Source: Lentisphaerota bacterium
GTDB lineage: Bacteria > Verrucomicrobiota > Lentisphaeria > Victivallales > GWF2-50-93
Direction: 5' to 3'
NCBI GenBank assembly: GCA_025360875.1
Contig: JANYBI010000494.1
Location: 1-13,874, forward strand
DNA length: 13,874 nucleotides
The first letter of the stretch is position 1, and each line of letters begins with the position of its first letter. The translations under genes were made by a program, and so were the position numbers. A model generated the notes under the pieces. The model was not told where the DNA came from, did not search any database, and was given only the letters and a program-made list of their open reading frames with translations. This document shows positions 11,979-13,874 of this stretch, piece after piece.

Positions 11979-13874
11979 ATGAATTCAAATTTTACAAAGC
12001 CCGAACTTCTCGCTCCTGCCGGCAACATGGTCTCGGCGCTCACCGCGTTTGACGCTGGCGCCGATGCCGTCTATGCCGGACTCAAGAAGTTCAATGCCCG
12101 CGAACGTACCGAGAACTTCTCTGCGGACGACATGGCCAAGCTCATCACCTATGCCCGTTCAAACGGCAAAAAGGTCTATGTCGCCTTCAACACGCTCATC
12201 AAGGAATCCGAGATCATATCGGCGGCAGAAATGCTTTCCGAACTTACCGTGCTCAAGCCCGATGCCGTAATCATCCAGGATCTGGGCGTACTGCATATGA
12301 TACGGGAATATTTCCCTTCCCTTGTCGTGCACGGTTCCACCCAGATGGGGATACACAACAGCGAAGGAGTCAAAACTGCGGCTGCAATGGGAATCAGGCG
12401 CGTCATCCTCGAACGGCAGGTCACCATCGATGAAATCAGGAAGATCAAGACGGCTTCCCCGATAGAACTGGAGATTTTCATACATGGGGCCCTGTGCTGT
12501 TCGCTTTCCGGGAAATGCCTCTTCTCGTCATTCCACGGCGGATTCAGCGGAAACCGGGGCAAATGCAAACAGCCGTGCCGCTACAACTACTTCAACGGCC
12601 CGGACGAGGGCTATTATTTTTCCACCCGGGATCTCTGTTCGCTCGAACTTATCCCTGAACTGAAGAGGATCGGTATCTCCTCCCTTAAAATCGAAGGACG
12701 GCTCCGCAAGCAGGATTATGTGAAGAACGTGGTTTCTGCGTACCGGCTCATGCTCGACGCGGTTCCGCAAAAGGAGAAATCTGCCCTTGACGAGGCAATG
12801 GACCTGCTCGGTCTTTCCTATGGACGCGAGTTCTTCCCCGGGTTCACTTCTGAAAAATCATTGACAGAACTCATACGTCCGGAGTCCAGCGGAGTCTCCG
12901 GTTCGCTCTGCGGAAGCGTTGCAAAGATCGCAGAAGGCGGTTTCTATGTCGCCCTCACGAGAAAGCTGCATCTCGGTGACAGGATCCGCATACAGTCCAA
13001 GTCCGGCAAAAAAGGCACCGCCCTGACCATCAAGGAAATGACTGTCAACGGACGGCACATCACGGAAGGAAGGAATGGCGAGACATGCTTCATAACCACG
13101 AGGGACAGGGAGATCCTGCCCGACGGCTTTGTCTTCAAGATCGGTGAGAGCATCGACGAGATGACAGGCAGGATATCGAGGCTTCCCCTCACGATGAAGA
13201 GGACGATTGATTTCACAGTCACCGTTTCAAGGCTAGGATTTGAGATCCAGATCAGGGATGGAAATTCGACGCTTGTCTGGAAAAAGGACATTGAACTCGC
13301 CCAGGCCCAGAAACATCCTCTCGGCGAGGAAAAGGTGAAAACTGAATTTGCGGCGGCCAGTTCGGAAATACTGGCTCCCGGCGAAATAACCGCCAAAGTG
13401 AACGGGGAATTCTTCATACCTCTCAGCGTGCTCAAGGACGTGCGCCGCGAATTCTGGAAATGGTCGGAGGAGAATATCTCAAAAGACAAGTCTGCGGAAC
13501 TCGCAAAATCCAAGCTTGATGATTTTATCCTGTTTTACTCGTCGCTCAGATCAAATCCGGCGGACTCACATGAAACCACCAAGGCATATAGCGATAAACT
13601 GCAGGATGAAACCGGAAAAGATTATATTTTATGCAGGCCCGTCTATGATTTCGACGGCTGTGACGAAATCATCCTGCCCCATTTTTGTCCAGAAAATAAA
13701 TTGTCCGAGCTCAGAAATAAAGTCAAATCTGCATACGAGAAAGGTATCCGCAGGTTCAGATTGACATCGCTCTTCCAGATAGGACTCCTGAAGGGGTTCA
13801 GGGATTTGAAGCTCTCCTCGTCATCTCCGCTGCCGGCAAGCAACTCCCTGGCAATTTGCGAACTCCGCAAAAAC
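11979..13874 (+). CDS. Peptidase U32 / RlhA-type Fe-S RNA hydroxylase family protein (3' end outside window)
   Basis: The frame is open from the ATG at 11979 to the end of the window, 632 residues. PELLAPAG near the N-terminus, YAGLKKFNARE and the signature EIFIHGALCCSFSGKCLFSS (residues 165-184) mark the peptidase U32 family. Cysteines 173, 180, 196 and 200 are candidate iron-sulfur ligands. RDLCSLELIPELKRIGISSLKIEGRLR (residues 218 on) follows, a further hallmark. Members now known as RlhA (23S rRNA C2501) and TrhP (tRNA U34) hydroxylate RNA with prephenate-linked chemistry. The long form with a C-terminal extension, about 650 residues in E. coli RlhA, matches this one better than the short TrhP form. 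No Shine-Dalgarno precedes the start. A collagenase-like label would come from older annotation of the family. Confidence 0.9.
   Translation, partial: MNSNFTKPELLAPAGNMVSALTAFDAGADAVYAGLKKFNARERTENFSADDMAKLITYARSNGKKVYVAFNTLIKESEIISAAEMLSELTVLKPDAVIIQDLGVLHMIREYFPSLVVHGSTQMGIHNSEGVKTAAAMGIRRVILERQVTIDEIRKIKTASPIELEIFIHGALCCSLSGKCLFSSFHGGFSGNRGKCKQPCRYNYFNGPDEGYYFSTRDLCSLELIPELKRIGISSLKIEGRLRKQDYVKNVVSAYRLMLDAVPQKEKSALDEAMDLLGLSYGREFFPGFTSEKSLTELIRPESSGVSGSLCGSVAKIAEGGFYVALTRKLHLGDRIRIQSKSGKKGTALTIKEMTVNGRHITEGRNGETCFITTRDREILPDGFVFKIGESIDEMTGRISRLPLTMKRTIDFTVTVSRLGFEIQIRDGNSTLVWKKDIELAQAQKHPLGEEKVKTEFAAASSEILAPGEITAKVNGEFFIPLSVLKDVRREFWKWSEENISKDKSAELAKSKLDDFILFYSSLRSNPADSHETTKAYSDKLQDETGKDYILCRPVYDFDGCDEIILPHFCPENKLSELRNKVKSAYEKGIRRFRLTSLFQIGLLKGFRDLKLSSSSPLPASNSLAICELRKN

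Noticed and set aside
12944..13513. Open frame of 189 codons on the minus strand
   Set aside because: Antisense shadow of the U32-family gene, which has conserved motifs along the plus strand.

Overview
The window looks like the chromosome of a PVC-group bacterium, most likely a Lentisphaerota/Victivallales-type or related Verrucomicrobia/Planctomycetes lineage. This is inferred from gene content: a type IV pilin-like secreted protein with the FTLIELLVVIAIIAIL leader, two Hanks-type Ser/Thr kinases with N-terminal zinc ribbons and a single membrane helix, and intergenic 'CACAGAG/CTCTGTG' repeat blocks. No rRNA or tRNA is present, so this placement is not proven.

Layout. 1-575 (+): C-terminal third of a UDP-glucose/GDP-mannose dehydrogenase, followed by a palindromic terminator. 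About 654-3440 (-): the most interesting block, which I read as an integron gene-cassette array of six cassettes, all transcribed on the minus strand. From promoter-proximal to distal these are a 66-aa membrane protein, a 141-aa membrane-anchored protein, an 82-aa protein, a 112-aa DUF2019-like protein, a 98-aa zinc-ribbon membrane protein, and a 289-aa SAM methyltransferase. Each gene is followed by an attC-like imperfect palindrome that starts at or just before the stop codon. In every cassette the R'' box is the reverse complement, exact or nearly so, of that cassette's own first bases, as expected if each once existed as a circle. No integrase gene is in the window, so by what is visible this is a CALIN-type array (attC cluster lacking an integrase) or the distal part of a larger integron.

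3441-4820: the upstream side of the array holds an attI-like boundary, a roughly 325-bp MITE-like element built of six hairpins inside 26-bp exact terminal inverted repeats (3692-4016), a predicted lipoprotein (4066-4611, -), and one copy of a 55-bp repeat. The other copy of that repeat, inverted, lies at 650-704 at the far end of the array. The whole AT-rich foreign-looking block is therefore bracketed by 55-bp inverted repeats.

4820-9302 (-): kinase, YjbQ-family protein and a second kinase, probably one transcription unit read from 9302 to 4820, with strong hairpins overlapping two of the stop codons. 9706-10497 (-): pilin-like protein with a textbook sigma-70 promoter. 10631-11650 (-): secreted PrcB-like protein. 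11979-13874 (+, cut by the window end): peptidase U32/RlhA-family Fe-S protein, divergent from the previous gene.

The core genes (dehydrogenase, kinases, YjbQ, U32) look like ordinary chromosome. The cassette block is the accessory region, and most of its small proteins are unrecognised.
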